64,000 bases of DNA from Cricetomys ansorgei. Its lineage: Eukaryota; Chordata; Mammalia; Rodentia; Nesomyidae. The stretch lies in assembly GCA_026225945.1 (NCBI GenBank), contig JAMJFZ010002307.1, positions 6,671,001 to 6,735,000 of the forward strand. The letters are read 5' to 3'. The stretch's first letter is position 1. Each line of letters opens with the position of its first letter. Positions 1-11,960 of the stretch are shown here, one piece after another. The position numbers and the translations under genes were made by a program. A model generated the notes under the pieces. That model saw nothing but the letters and a program-made list of their open reading frames with translations. It had not been told where the DNA came from and did no database searches.

Positions 1-1752
1 ATATGCCATTTGAGAAAGATTACTATAATTAGAAAAATGGCCTAATTACTTTTCTGGCAACAGCAAAGAAAGAGAACAGACTTTTCAGCTTACGGAGACA
101 AGTCCTTGAGAAACCTCAAAAGGTTTCAGGATCCTATTTGACAGGAAAGAACATCTCATCTGAACTTCTTGGATCTGTTGGAAAATCGAGTTCCAAAGCC
201 AAACCACGAAAAGTGGGGGGGGGGGAGAGGAAGAGAATGGGAGAAATATTCCCTCCTGTTGGGTTCTGAACCAGGGATGGCAGAAATGGCCCTCCCTGCC
301 ACACGGCATCAGCAGCTGCCTTGGTCCTCGTGAGAAGCAACAAGCAGAAAACAAGAGCACTGGACAGGAAGAGTGGAATTTTGCAGCAGCAAGACTTGGA
401 GCATGGTTAATGGCTCTGTTTGTTTCAACTGTAAATAATATGGCAATGTTGTAACCTCAGACACTGAAGGCACAGCTCCTGTTAGTTTAGGTCTCGGGTT
501 CACATTTCTGATAGAAAATCATCCTGAGTTCCTCTCTCTCTTCCTGAGGGGAAGGGAGCACTGCTGCTTTTAATCAAACCCCATCCCCCGACCTGGGAGA
601 ATCACAGGACACTACCTTGTACTCAGAAGGGAAGAGGGATCAGCCAGAGCTCTGCTAGAGAGAGAGAAAAAAAAAAAGTGACCCATGGCTTTCTCTATTT
701 AGATTCCATTTCCTGAATATCGCAATGGGAACACCTGCACTAGATCAAGTATATCCTCCCTAAACACCATTTTAAACTGTCATGAATGCTTCAAGGAAAC
801 AGGGGTAAAAGCAGGATAACAGATCAACTTTGACATGTTGTGTGGAGGGGGAGGATGCGGAGGATGAGAGGTGGCTGGGAGAAGCAGGGAGTTAGGAAAA
901 GATGGTGGCTTTCAAGTTACGAGCTGGCTAATGAAAACGTTCCCTTTACAAATGTGGCTGTCCTTATGATGCTCCCCACCATTAGACTTCTAGAAGCAGT
1001 GCCCCTGCCCCTTCTAGGCACTTTATCACACGGGAAGGACAGGTTGGATTTCAGACTGTGCTAGAAGTGGCACAGCAGCCGGGCCTGTCGCCAGGCCTCA
1101 TACAAAGGATCCTTTGATCTAGAATCCTCAGCTTTGTTTTTCATTCAACAGCAGAAATGGAGAATGTAAACACATATAAAAAAAAAAAAAAAATACTGGC
1201 CTCTGTAGAAAAGGACTGGCCTCTGCATCTTTTTCTGATTTCAATCTAGCCTTAAAAAACCATTTATCAGGGTCGGAAAAAAGCTCCTTCCTAACATGTG
1301 TGAAGCCTTCCATTTGTTTCCAGAATCACAAACAATGAATTAATTTTAAATCATCTTTCAAAGCATCTCCTCTTTTATCTCAACCAACTCCTAGATTCTC
1401 ATCAACTTTTTATTTTTCCAGCAAAGATAACTCTGGACAATGTAGCAAAGAGATTCTATACATTATTCTCCGTGCTGGAGTAGCCCTAAATAAATTCCTT
1501 GGACAAGCAGTAATTTCTTTGACATAAACAGGAAATTTCTCACAGTTCCCCAATCTTAGTCAATCTTCTGTTTGTGTTTTAAGTTTTAACTCACTGAAGT
1601 AATGTTTTGATGCGTTTTAAAGACAACTTACATTGATGCTTGAACCACTTTTTAAATACAAGTTAATTGTTGTCCACGGCAGGAACACAAGCCTTTTTAA
1701 ATGAGCTACCATGAACAGATTAATGAAAGACAGCTTAGCAGCTTTTGAAACA
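1..1752. other. Unique non-coding DNA, no gene seen
   Basis: No recognisable gene or dispersed repeat. It holds an 11-base G run at 215-225 and an A run at 1178-1193. Open frames here are short, overlap on both strands and show no known domain. Confidence 0.6.
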
Positions 1753-1754
1753 AA

Positions 1755-2035
1755 CCACTGTGGGATAAATTGTGCCCCTCCCCCAAAAAATTCATATGCT
1801 GGTGCCTTAACCCAGAGTCTTCTAGAATGCGAATGCATTTGAAGGCAATCGGGTAATTAAGTAAAACTGCGTCTGTTTGAGTGGACATTGATGCAGTCTG
1901 ACTTCCGTCCTTATAAGAACGAGAAAGGCAGGTACGCAAAGCTTCAAGAGACATCAGCCCTATCAACACCTTAAACCTGGCTTTCGCACATCCAGAACTG
2001 TGAGAAAATTAATCCCTGCCGTGTAACTCACCTGC
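1755..2035 (+). mobile_element. Old MaLR-type LTR (MLT1/MST-like)
   Basis: The block has the usual MaLR LTR order: a start like TGGGATAAATTGTGCCCC, then TTCATATGCTGGTGCCTTAACCC, a GTCCTTATAAGAA motif and a 3' part with AACTGTGAGAAAATTAAT. It is diverged and has no visible target duplication. It is solitary, with no internal sequence next to it. Assignment to subfamily needs a Repbase search. Confidence 0.65.
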
Positions 2036-3277
2036 TCTCCTGTGGTGGCAGCTCCAGCTGGCGGAAGCAGACTGACCTGACCGGTAAAGGCTGAGATTGG
2101 GAGTAAGAAGTGAGTCCCAGGTTGGTCCGACAATGATGTCAAGAGCTAAAGGAAAGGGTGAGGTCGGGGAGCCCCGAGGTCAGGTTACTGAGTCAAGGGA
2201 AAGCACAAAATAGAGTGCCCATTCACAGCATGCTCATTCAACCTTGTTAAGGCCTGGGGCTGGTCTAAGAGATGGTAGAATCTCACAGCTGTAGAATCTT
2301 GGGTATGAAAAGATGGACATCTGCAACCAACTTACTTTCTCAGTGCTGTCTGTCCTTATGTAGAAGTCTAGAGCCTTTGAGGGAAGTGCCATCAAAGGTA
2401 CGTTTCTGCCTACCCGGGCTGGTAGTTCACACACCGTGTCAGCTGCTATCTTTTTCTTTCTTTTCTCCATGGTTACGTCTGCCAGCCTCCATCCTTGTGG
2501 GAACCATGGACACATCCCTTATCTTACCTTAAGTGGGACTTCTGCCACTTTTTCTCTGATCCCACACAATGCTTCTGTCTCAGCAGCACCTTGGCCTGCT
2601 CACGTTCTCTCCCTTTAGCTTTGGATTCTACCACCCTTGCCCAGTGGAGGTATAGCCACAGATTCCCCCACTGCCCTTGTGTGACCTACAAGTCAAGCCA
2701 ATATTTATGTGCCCCTCCGGTTGATAGCACATGGATCCAGGAAGTAAATTAAGGCTGCCTTCATCTCAGCATATAGCTATATGAATGGCTAGAACAGAAC
2801 CAAGTCTGGGACACTAATCCATTTTCCGCTTTTAGTCCTTGATTCTCTCTCCAGGAAAGAATCACCTCTCTCCTGCAGCCCTGGCAGACTTTCCTCAACC
2901 TGCATACTCCCTTTTAATCTTTGAGACCACTCCCTTCACACAGTCGGGGCTTTGTAATGACTATAATTGTTCCTCATTTGTGATACTTGCCCAGGCTGAA
3001 AGAACTCTTTACAGGGGAGCAATTTTATGCCTCAGGTGACATAATTTCCCATTATCCAAAGAATTAGATATTATTCTACAAAGTATGTAAGAAATAAGAA
3101 AAGGTATTTTAATAAAGAAGAAGCTAGGGAACGTTTATTCTTCCCCCACATGCGGCCCTGGGGGACTAATGAAACGCAGCGGGTTATTTGACATCCGTAG
3201 TTCTGTGGTGGGTGAAAAATTATTCCCAAGCAATTAAACAGAGCAAATCCTCTGAGCAAAACCCCATACTAGGTGTG
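2036..3277. other. Unique non-coding DNA, no gene seen
   Basis: No known repeat or gene could be recognised. Pyrimidine-rich stretches at 2440-2640 give short open frames in several phases that I read as chance. Confidence 0.5.
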
Positions 3278-3484
3278 GCTGGAGAGACAGCTCAGCCATT
3301 TAGAGTATCGGCCACTCTTCTAGAGGACAGTTTTCAGTTCCCAGCACTCACATGGAGGCTCACAACCATTTGTAACTCAGGTTCCAGGGATCGGATACCC
3401 TCTGGCCTCCAAAGGCAGAAGAGACACACAGTGCACAGACATACCTGCAGGCAAAACACCTACTCCCATACATAATTTAAAACC
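3278..3484 (+). mobile_element. B2/B3-type SINE
   Basis: Starts with GGCTGGAGAGACAGCTCAG, the tRNA-derived Pol III head. It continues with TTCAGTTCCCAGCACTCACATGG and CCTCTGGCCTCCA and ends in ACCTGCAGGCAAAACACC, the standard B2 body and tail. Moderately diverged. Confidence 0.9.
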
Positions 3485-5639
3485 CCACACTAGGGACAGT
3501 GGGCTATATAGGGAGATAAGCAAGTTATAACATCTGGGACACAGATTAAAATGCCATTGGTGTCAACCAAAAGAGGACACAAAGTCAAGTGTAGAGGCAG
3601 TGTAGGGAGGCCATAGACTGACTCTAAACAGAAATGAAGGAACAGCTTTCCTTAGGAAACTGAAGCCAAGTTAGAGGACATTGCTTGATAAGGCAGAGCT
3701 CAGTTCCCCCAGAGGGAAACTCCTTGGCCTTCTGAAACCCGACATGCCTTGTCCAAGCTTCTCAAGACTGAAAAGCCTTTGGCCGCAGAGGAAAACCGTG
3801 AACGTCATACTAACTTATCTTGATGGTTAATTCCTCTGAAACTAAAACCCTCCAGATCCAGGTTTATTACAGATGAAGCCTGGGTGACTCATGGGCAGCT
3901 TCGTTTCACTTCTTTCTGAAAGTTGATTTTAATGGAAATATTACAAGATAAATATTAAGATATAGCCTCCAGGCAGCCCACCCCAGAAATCCAAACTTGC
4001 CACATTCACTCAGTCAGCTGTTGCCCACGGTTATTTCAAAGCAGACATTTGCTGTTTTGGGTCCGGGCTGTGTACTAGGCTGTCAGGATTCATTGAGCAC
4101 ACAGAATGTGTGTGTGTGTGTGTGAACATTGGAATCTGAATGGCTGACAATGAACTTTAAAGGTAAACTGGATAACTGAGAACAGTCACTCTCTGGCCTT
4201 AGAAATGTAGCTTTCTATGGCTATTAAATTACATGAGGACTGAGAAGCAGTGGACCCTGAAACTAAATACATATTTGGAATTGTTTTTAACAGTTTCCAT
4301 GGCCGCTCCTGGGGCTGCCTAGTCCTCTCAGAACTGTGTTTTCACACACGCAAAGGAGAACAACCACAGCACCCGCAGACTACGGAGTCTACCCTGGCTC
4401 CCCGCTCTGGGATAGGCCTTTCCCAGGTCACCTTCCCTGTTATTTTCAATGTCTTTCTGAACTTCCTTCATTTCCCTGTGATGCCTCCACCTCCGCCGGC
4501 TTCTTCTTCAGACTGTGCCTTTAATATCCACCATCACCCACTGGAAGTCTTGTCCACAAAGGTTAGTGGCGTCAAGACAATTGTCTTGCTGCCACATTCT
4601 TCAGGCTGTTCCCCTGCACCTTTCCTTTCCATTGTAGAGGTCTGTATGACGTCTTTGCTCCAAATCTGTTTAGAAGATCAATCCCAAATTCTTCAGCTTA
4701 TAATAGACAATCCTCCTACCCCAGCCCACCCCAAATCTGGCATATAACCCTTTTATAGCACAGTGATTCTTGAACCATTTCAGTAAACATCTGCTTTCTG
4801 CTTTGGGCTTAACTGAAATCTCCCTGTTCCGTTTCTCCCTGCACTTTGTTCTTCTCCTTGACTGCAGTGCCCTCCGTTCTCTCCGCTTGGCCTAAGTACA
4901 GTGAATTCTGGTTATCTGTAGTCACTAGTAAGGTCATCTGAAACAGTGAATTAGTGACTTCTGAACCATGGCTGTTAGATCCCTCTGAACCTCCAGTCAT
5001 AGCATGTGTGTTTCTGCCTGCTATGCCTTACTTAATGTATACTGTTGGTCTCTTGATGTTGAGGTCTGATGGCCACAGCTCACGTCTGATCAGGGTTTAC
5101 CTAACATGTGTGTGTCCCCCATAAGGCATATCTCAGCCTTCTGCTCAGGAGTACTGGTCAGGACCTCAGCACAGTGGTTAGAGGTGTTTTAAAACAGCAA
5201 AATCACCAACCAAATGTACAAAAAGCTGCAGCATGATGAGTGAACTATGAAGAGCATTCTTGTTTATAATATGGGAAAATCCAAGGCAGCCTGTCACCTT
5301 GTTTGACCTTACAGAGAACGTACACTGGTGACATGTCCCACGGCTCCGCATGCGCCCACCTATGACTGGGAATGGGCCAGGAGTGTTGATGTGAATGTAG
5401 CAAATACACTTTAGCCAGTAAGTGAATTCTCAAATAACTACTAAATTGTCCTCAAATTCCCAAATAGTGAAGATTAACCATACTGACCCTTCGAGCCTTT
5501 GAGTGGAAATCTGGAGGTGAAACTTGGTCAGGATTTCTTCTCCCCAAGCCCATCTGCCCTGCTCTGCGTGGCAGGGGTAGCATGACACTCAAACCAAAGA
5601 TGCAGGAAACCCACCATGCACTGAAACTCTGAAAAGGAG
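3485..5639. other. Unique non-coding DNA with short TG tract
   Basis: No gene recognised. A short (TG)n tract lies near 4108-4124. A 165-codon open frame at 4250-4747 has proline and serine runs, no domain, and no flanking splice or promoter signal that convinces me. Confidence 0.5.
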
Positions 5640-5835
5640 ATTGTATGGGCAGCACTGTTCTCATTGCTGCAACAAATACCCAACAGGAGCAACTGAAGAG
5701 AGGAAGGGTTTAACTCACTGTCCATCACAAAAGGAAGGGTACAGCGGCAGAAGCCCGAGGCAGCTAGTCACAGGGAATCTGCAGTCAGGAAGCATAGAGG
5801 ATGAGTGGTAGTGTCAACACACCCTATCATTATGC
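5640..5835 (+). mobile_element. Rodent dispersed repeat (RMER1-like, type A)
   Basis: Begins TTCTCATTGCTGCAACAAATACC and continues through GGGTTTAACTCACTGTCCATC. The same framework (CTGTGA..CACCATGACC..AAAGG) recurs at 9620, 10005, 23125, 37215 and 46550, so it is an interspersed repeat. The family name is tentative. Confidence 0.5.
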
Positions 5836-5849
5836 AGTCCAGAATTCTT

Positions 5850-6170
5850 TCCCATGGTTTGAATAAGAATGCCTATCCCTTAGGCTCATATACATGAATG
5901 CTTGGTCCCCAGTTGGTGGAACTGTTTGGGAAGGATCGGGAGGTGTGGCCTTGTTGGAGGAGATGTGCCACTGGGGTTGCACTTTGAGGTTTCAAAAGTC
6001 CACACCACTCCCAGTTAGTCTCTTTCTGCTTCATGTTTGTGGATCAAGATGTAAGGTCTTACCTCCTGCTCCAACACTATGCCTGCCTGCCTGCTGTCAT
6101 CCTCCCCACCATAATGGCCATGGACTCTAACCCTCTAGAACTATAAGCACAACATAAACATACAGACAGA
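5850..6170 (+). mobile_element. MaLR LTR of MT type
   Basis: ATGGTTTGAATAAGAATGCC, GTTGGTGGAACTGTTTGGGA and GGTGTGGCCTTGTTGGAGGA in this order are typical of rodent MaLR (ERVL) LTRs. The 3' part holds CTAACCCTCTAGAACTATAAG. Solo LTR with no internal region beside it. Confidence 0.75.
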
Positions 6171-8424
6171 CTAGCAAATTTCTTAGACCTGTTTTAAGAA
6201 GACTTACCTTCGCTTGCAGATAAACAATCCAGCACAACCCCTAAACCACATATACATAAGTTAAGAAGATTCTGTCTAGTTTCTGTGCTTCTAGTTTTCT
6301 TTTACGCCAGCCCTGGGTATGCTGATCTCAGAAGAGCCAACATCACAGGGCACATGACCTGGAAGAGTAAGATTTTCGACCCTCATGAAACTACGTAGTT
6401 GTGGTTTTCAGACAGTCCATGTTCATCAAGCTGCCTCAGGTTTAAACTAGGTTTGGATATTCACTAGGACCTACCACCCAGGCACTCTGGTATTCTGTTC
6501 TCTCCCAATCACCTGTATCTTCTTCCAATTCCCATTCATATTGACCCATGGCTTCACATGCTTTCATGACAGGAACAAGGGAGAGGAGAAAGGAGAGTGT
6601 GCCATTCAAAGGAAAGCTGTGTGTCTGGTGTTAGAAGAGAGAATTCAGTCTCACAGATAACTCATTATGCACTCTTGGCTGTTGGTCTACCCTTGTGCTT
6701 TCTCAATGATTTATTCAACGGGTCCTGCTTTGTTTCACTTGCAGACTATTTTAACATTGCAGTGAGTAAACAGAGTGTCACTAGATTTCCCGTCTTTCCT
6801 GGGTCATTTTTCCTGGTTGTATAAATGTTTGTCTTAATCTTGCTTCTTCCTGTGCATTTTTCAAAAAAAAAAAAAAATATGCTTCTAGTCTGCACTGGGC
6901 TGATGGGCTGATAATCAAATAAGATGGAGATGAATGTTCAGAGGTCAAATATGTAGACTGTGATCTTTAAGAAATACTGTGTTTTTACGAACCAGTTGCT
7001 GTCCATCTAGGCACTCTTCTCTCTCAAAGTGCTGTTTCAGATATTAACTGATGATTCCAAATGGGATCGGGGAAGAATCCTTCATGCGAGATGTAACTGC
7101 TCTGCTCCTGGGGTTTTGAAAGAGGGGGAGATGGTGACCAGATATGTCCATTTATCCATGTGTAAGCTTCAGCTCTGAGATTTTATTTGGGGGAGAAGGC
7201 TGGAGTCACATGGACTGTTCCTCACTTTTCCCACCAGGCAAACCATGTTGAACTTGGCCAATGGCTTTCTGGAAGGAGCCACATGTTCAACTCTGATCAT
7301 GGTGTATGATAAGCTTAGCCTAAACTCAAGAAGGAATAATGTCTGCCAACTGTCCTCACACTGACAATTTCTCACACACCCAGAGAAGGAAAAAAAGAAA
7401 ATCAACTCAAGCTAAGCCAAGTATTTCTGTACCAATCTGACTACAAACCAAAAGAATTAATCCTGCTACTGTTCTGAAGCAATTGTGAAGTTATAAACAA
7501 TCCCCTGATCATATCCAGAGAGAAACAGTTAGCCTAAAATATTAGCAACCAAAGCAAGATTTTTTTAATTTCATTAAGTTTTTTAACACCCTATTCAACC
7601 CCAGATTGAACACAGAAACCAATCATTTCTTTTGCTATAGTCTGACATCACAGTCTCTACTTCACGTTGCAAATTCCTTATGGTTTATTGAGCTTGGCCA
7701 CCAGAATATTTCTATCCAAAGCTTTTAATGTAGGAGACTAAAACTTCTAAACCTATAATGCAGAAGCTTCCTCCGTTGATCCCAGCATACCTTTCACTAA
7801 GGGCAAGGGCCCTGGTGTACGAAATCAGTTTATTAGGGAACACTGGCCTCCACTTCCAACTTATCCACAGTGAGGCTGACAGCTAAGCTAAAGCCTGTCT
7901 ATGGCTAAAAGAGGAAAAAATTAAAACCCACAGATGCTTTTCAGGGCCAGAGCACTGATATTTTAATGACTGTAAATTCTCTTGGAGGTGGAGCCAGCAT
8001 GCATCAGGTGTCAGGGCTACATAGATCACATGGTTCCTCCTTCTGTTAGCACCATAGTTGCAGACCTGTTGCATTGGCTCTCCTAGGTGTAGCTTATTAC
8101 ACAGACACCAGCTTATGCAGGACCAGGAGAGCATTGGGAAGGTCTCTGCTGGTTCTCCAGTGTCCAAACAGCATATTCAGAGTGACACTGGGAGAAGGTG
8201 GGTGAAGTAAGCAGAGAAGGCAATGCCTTTGAGAATCTGATCAAAATTGTTAAGCTGTTCCCTCATTAACAGATTATGTGTACAATTAACATCGTGCAGG
8301 AGGCTGTGGAGTGCCATGGGACTCTTCTGCATGGTCTACTGACCTCATAGAAGAAGCCAGGATAAAGGTGTCTCCTGGTGTTACTGAATCTTCTATGCTT
8401 TGATTTCCTCTCATTCAGAAAATC
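6171..8424. other. Unique non-coding DNA, no gene seen
   Basis: No recognisable gene. A run of A bases at 6863-6876 may be the tail of an old retroposon, but the upstream sequence did not resolve into a known family. Confidence 0.5.
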
Positions 8425-8541
8425 TATTTGTTGTTGTTGATTTGTGGTTTGTATTTTGGTTTGGTTTTTGGCTTGTTTGGGTTGGCTGGCTGGCTAGTTG
8501 GCTGGTTGCTCGCTTGCTTGCTTGATTGATTGGTTGGAAGG
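8425..8541. repeat. Degenerate TTGG/GGCT/GCTT-rich simple repeat
   Basis: A low-complexity stretch of TTGT, TTGG, GGCT and GCTT units runs directly into an inverted B1 element. It is probably the expanded and decayed A-rich tail (T-rich on this strand) of that B1. Confidence 0.7.
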
Positions 8542-8690
8542 CAGGGTCTCACTATGCAGCCCTGACTGGTCTAGAAGTTCATATATAAACAGGGCTGGTC
8601 TAGAACTCACTATGGAGACCAGGCTGGCCTCAAACTTGCAAGGGTCTTCTTGTCCCAGCCTCCCCTGTGCTGAGCTGACAGGCAGGCCTC
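8542..8690 (-). mobile_element. B1 SINE, old
   Basis: Minus-strand B1 marks: AGGGTCTCACTATGCAGCCC, CCAGGCTGGCCTCAAACTTG and the GCTGAGCTGACAGG end. An internal partial repeat of the CTGGTCTAGAA motif suggests a small duplication. Diverged. Confidence 0.8.
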
Positions 8691-8889
8691 AGCAGGCCTT
8701 TCAGTACACCTGTCCTCACATAAAGCACTCGGCAGCATGCTGCCTGCTACCCTCAACGGTCTCAGCTAGCAGTCACCAAATTTCAGACCAGGTTTGAGAA
8801 GGGCAGCCGTATCATAGAGCCAAAAGATTTTGTTGTTTCTGCTAGTCTATTCAATTTTGTGGCTTTGGAGAGGAAAAGATTTTGTGTTT

Positions 8890-9037
8890 TGTTTTGTTGC
8901 TGCTGTTGTTGTTGTTGTTGCTGTTTTGAGAAAAATGTCTTAGTCTGTAACTCAGCTGGACTCACATTCATGGCAATCCTCCTGCCTCAGCTTCGTAAGT
9001 GCTGGGATCACAGGTATGAGCCACCAAGGCCAGCTGA
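8890..9037 (-). mobile_element. B1-like SINE with TTG/TGC tail
   Basis: Minus-strand B1 remnant: CTCCTGCCTCAGCTTCGTAAG, GCTGGGATCACAGGTATGAG. It is preceded by a (TTG/CTG)n tract at about 8893-8924. In the other strand that tract gives a glutamine run in a short open frame; this is microsatellite, not protein. Confidence 0.75.
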
Positions 9038-9619
9038 AAGAGCAATTTCTATAAACCCAGAAAACATGTTAACTTTTAATTATGCGATTTGGAGCATTTT
9101 CAAAACCCTCACTGACCCAGTAAAAGGATCTTTGTTATCCATTACCCACTTGTATCACTCAGGCCTCTCCAAAAACACAGCAATGATTAGATAGATACCT
9201 ACACAGAAAATGATATATATTTTCAGGCATTGGATCATGAAATTATAGGAATTCTGAGGCCTACAATCTACCATCTTCAGTATTTCTGGATAAAGTAGAG
9301 TGCAGTTTCATTCAAGTTTGAAGGGTGGGGAACAAGGAAGGCACATGGTCTGAGTCTGAAAGTCCCAGAACCAGGAGTGCCAACATCCAAGGAGGAGGAG
9401 AAGTAAGTCTCTGCTTACACAGACAGGAAATTGGCCTTTCCTCTGCCTTCCTCTTCCTCCAGAGAGTTTAGCGTGGTGCTGGTTAGAGGCAAGCCTTCTA
9501 CAAATGTGCCTGGTTTCACTGTCAGATGATTACACAGGAAATGACACAGTCAAAGAAAAACTTGCTCAAAATCGCATACTTAGCACACTGGGGAGCCTGA
9601 ACTCAGTGCTGCACAGTAG
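9038..9619. other. Unique non-coding DNA, no gene seen
   Basis: Nothing recognised on either strand. Confidence 0.5.
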
Positions 9620-9990
9620 TTACTTTTGTCACTGCTGTGACGAAATACCTGACAGAAGCAGCTTATGAGAAGAAGGTTTATTTTGGCTCACGTTTTTAGA
9701 GGGAACAGTCCATCATGCTGATGACATGCTGATGGCACAGTAGCAGGAGCATGAGGCTGTTCACTCACATATGGTCAGATCAGGGAGCAAAGGAGTCATA
9801 AGAACACAGGGTCTCTGCTTCCAAGATGGAGCAGAGTCCTGTGAGAGAAACCTCAGACCTGCTCATGGTTCTCACAGGGGGAGGAGAGAGAAAAATGTTC
9901 AGGAGACCTAAGTAACTTTTTGTTGAAAACCTGCAAATTATTCCAGTGTTTTCGAGCTCCATCCTCCATCCTCCCAGCATCGCCCACAAA
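9620..9990 (+). mobile_element. Rodent dispersed repeat (RMER1-like, type A)
   Basis: TCACTGCTGTGACGAAATACC, AAGGTTTATTTTGGCTCACG and AACAGTCCATCATGCTGATG match the type A framework seen elsewhere in the window. A second member of the same type begins 15-30 bases downstream, so the two lie head to tail. Confidence 0.5.
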
Positions 9991-10004
9991 CACTCATGCA
10001 GACT

Positions 10005-10402
10005 GTCTTAATTAGCACTGTGATGAAACACCATGACCAAAGCAATCTGGGGAGGAAATGGTTTGTTTCAGCTTACATGCCCCAAACAAAGTCCATCACT
10101 GAAGAAAGTCAGGGCAGGAGTTCAAGGCAGGAGCCTGGAGGCAGGAAATGAAGCAGAGGCCATGGAGGAACACTACTGGCTGGCTTGCTCCTCCTGGCTT
10201 GCTCAGCATGCTTTCATATGCACCCAGGACCATCTGCCCAGGAGTGGCACAGCACACAGTGATTGGGGCCTTCCACATCAATCATTAATGAAGCCACTAT
10301 CCCACAGACTTGCCTACAAACCAATGTGATTAGAGACGGTTTCTCTCAATTGAGGTTCCTTCTTCCCAGATGACCCTAGCTTGTGTCAAGTTGACAAAAG
10401 AA
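10005..10402 (+). mobile_element. Rodent dispersed repeat (type A, near full length)
   Basis: The best preserved copy of the type A repeat. It begins TTAATTAGCACTGTGATGAA, has CACCATGACCAAAGCAATCT, AAGTCAGGGCAGGAGTTCAA and CCATGGAGGAACACTACTGG, and ends AGCTTGTGTCAAGTTGACAA followed by an A-rich tail. Confidence 0.6.
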
Positions 10403-10416
10403 AAAAAAGAAAATCT

Positions 10417-10419
<3 letters not shown>

Positions 10420-10448
<29 letters not shown>
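10420..10448. repeat. (CA)n microsatellite
   Basis: Pure CA dinucleotide tract directly after the A-rich end of the preceding dispersed repeat. Confidence 0.95.
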
Positions 10449-10451
<3 letters not shown>

Positions 10452-11772
10452 CTATTTTTCATAATTCTGGTCCTATGTGGAATCCAATATCTCGACCTGA
10501 AAAATAAGTTGGCTAAAGGAAGGTATTTCCATACGTATTTCTTACGTTGTCAAGATTTGCTCACTAATTTACTCTCTGAATTCTGCAGCAGCGAGTGACT
10601 TGGTTCTCAAGCCCTATATGATCATCACTCACCTCAATCATCATGTTGAGACACACTTTCTAATAAGAGGGAGGGCCTCTTGCTCTATAGACCACCCAGA
10701 TCTAAGCCCTAAGCTTCTTCACTGCTCTGCAAACTAGTAACAACTTGGAACATAATGGGACTTGGAATATTCCTTCACTGAATGAACTAGTTCGAGGTTC
10801 CTAAGGAACACGTAAGCCGACATCCAGAAATGGTTGTAGGACAAAGCAGACAGCCCACATAAAAACACTGTGAAGACACCGTCAAACTGCTCTTGTATGG
10901 AACCGTTACAGAACTTTCTTTGAAGGAGAATGAGTGGACTGGAAGACAAATGTGTTTGCTTAAGTGCCTGGACCCTGGAGAGCCACTTATATAACTCAGA
11001 GCACTTGGGTTATTTCATGTCTTGTTTCTTAAAGCACTACACACAGACTTTCCTACCTGATTGACTCGTTATTTTTGACCTTGGGAAAAAAATGATGTAG
11101 AAAAAGAATGAAAGTCAGGAAAACTAGAAGGAGGAAAAGCATAAAGTGTGAATGAAAAACAAGATGTAGCCGGTACAATGAAAATAATAAACTGCCCAAA
11201 TCAGGCCTCACCAGAGAACCACGTGCAGGGTTTCTAGGCTGTCAGAGCCTGTGAGAATGTACACTGCTCAAGGCAAGTTTGCCTAACTAGACGGATTACT
11301 GGATTTCATAAATTAAGTTTTGATTCAAAGATAAGACCCATCGCCACAGGAGGATACGGACTAGAAAAACAGTGTGACACAGACACGAGAGTAAATAGTA
11401 TCACGTTTATATCATCACATTTTTTGTGTTGTTTGTTGGTTTGTTTTTGGTTTGTTTTTGTGGAGGAAGCTGCCTGACTTAGGATGGTGTTGCTGGACTT
11501 CATGCCCTTTAGTAAATTCATTTCCTACATAGTCAAACTGACCGGAAATTGTAAATCTCCTGTTGATCTATTGATCCTTGTCCTTAAAATCCCTTGTAGC
11601 TGTGCCATACAAAAATAATGACCAGACTTCTTGTACTTTAGGATGGTTTAAATTTAAACCTTCCTCAGGTTACCAAAAGTGGCCGTTATTTTTACAGCTT
11701 GATAAGGATTTGAGTGTTCATCTGCAACTCTACCGTTGCTTCCTAACAGTAAACAAAAAACACATATTTTCA
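10449..11772. other. Unique non-coding DNA, no gene seen
   Basis: No gene or clear repeat. A GTTTG-rich stretch lies at about 11425-11462. Confidence 0.5.
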
Positions 11773-11774
11773 TG

Positions 11775-11960
11775 GGCTAGTGACCGAGCGGGTAAAGTCA
11801 CTTGCTGCTAAGCCAGAGGACTTAGTTCAGTCCCCAGGACACACATGGCAAAAGGCAAGAACTGACTCCCAGAAGTTGTCCTCTGACCTACTCAGGCACT
11901 ACGGCACGCACGCGCACACACAAACAAGATAAAATGTAATAATAATAATAAATATACACT
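11775..11960 (+). mobile_element. B3-type SINE
   Basis: Head GCTAGTGACCGAGCGGGTAA, then CTTGCTGCTAAGCCAGAGGA, CCCCAGGACACACATGGC and CAGAAGTTGTCCTCTGACC. It ends in a CA-rich and then AATAATAAT tail. The subtype with GCTGCCAAGCCTGA..GTTGTCCTCTGACC differs from the B2 subtype at 3278. Confidence 0.85.

Noticed and set aside
4250..4747. 165-codon plus-strand open frame
   Set aside because: No domain, biased composition with proline and serine runs, no convincing promoter or splice context; frames of this length are expected by chance in 64 kb.
8783..8971. Short frame with a glutamine run
   Set aside because: The run is the TTG/CTG microsatellite at the end of a B1 element.
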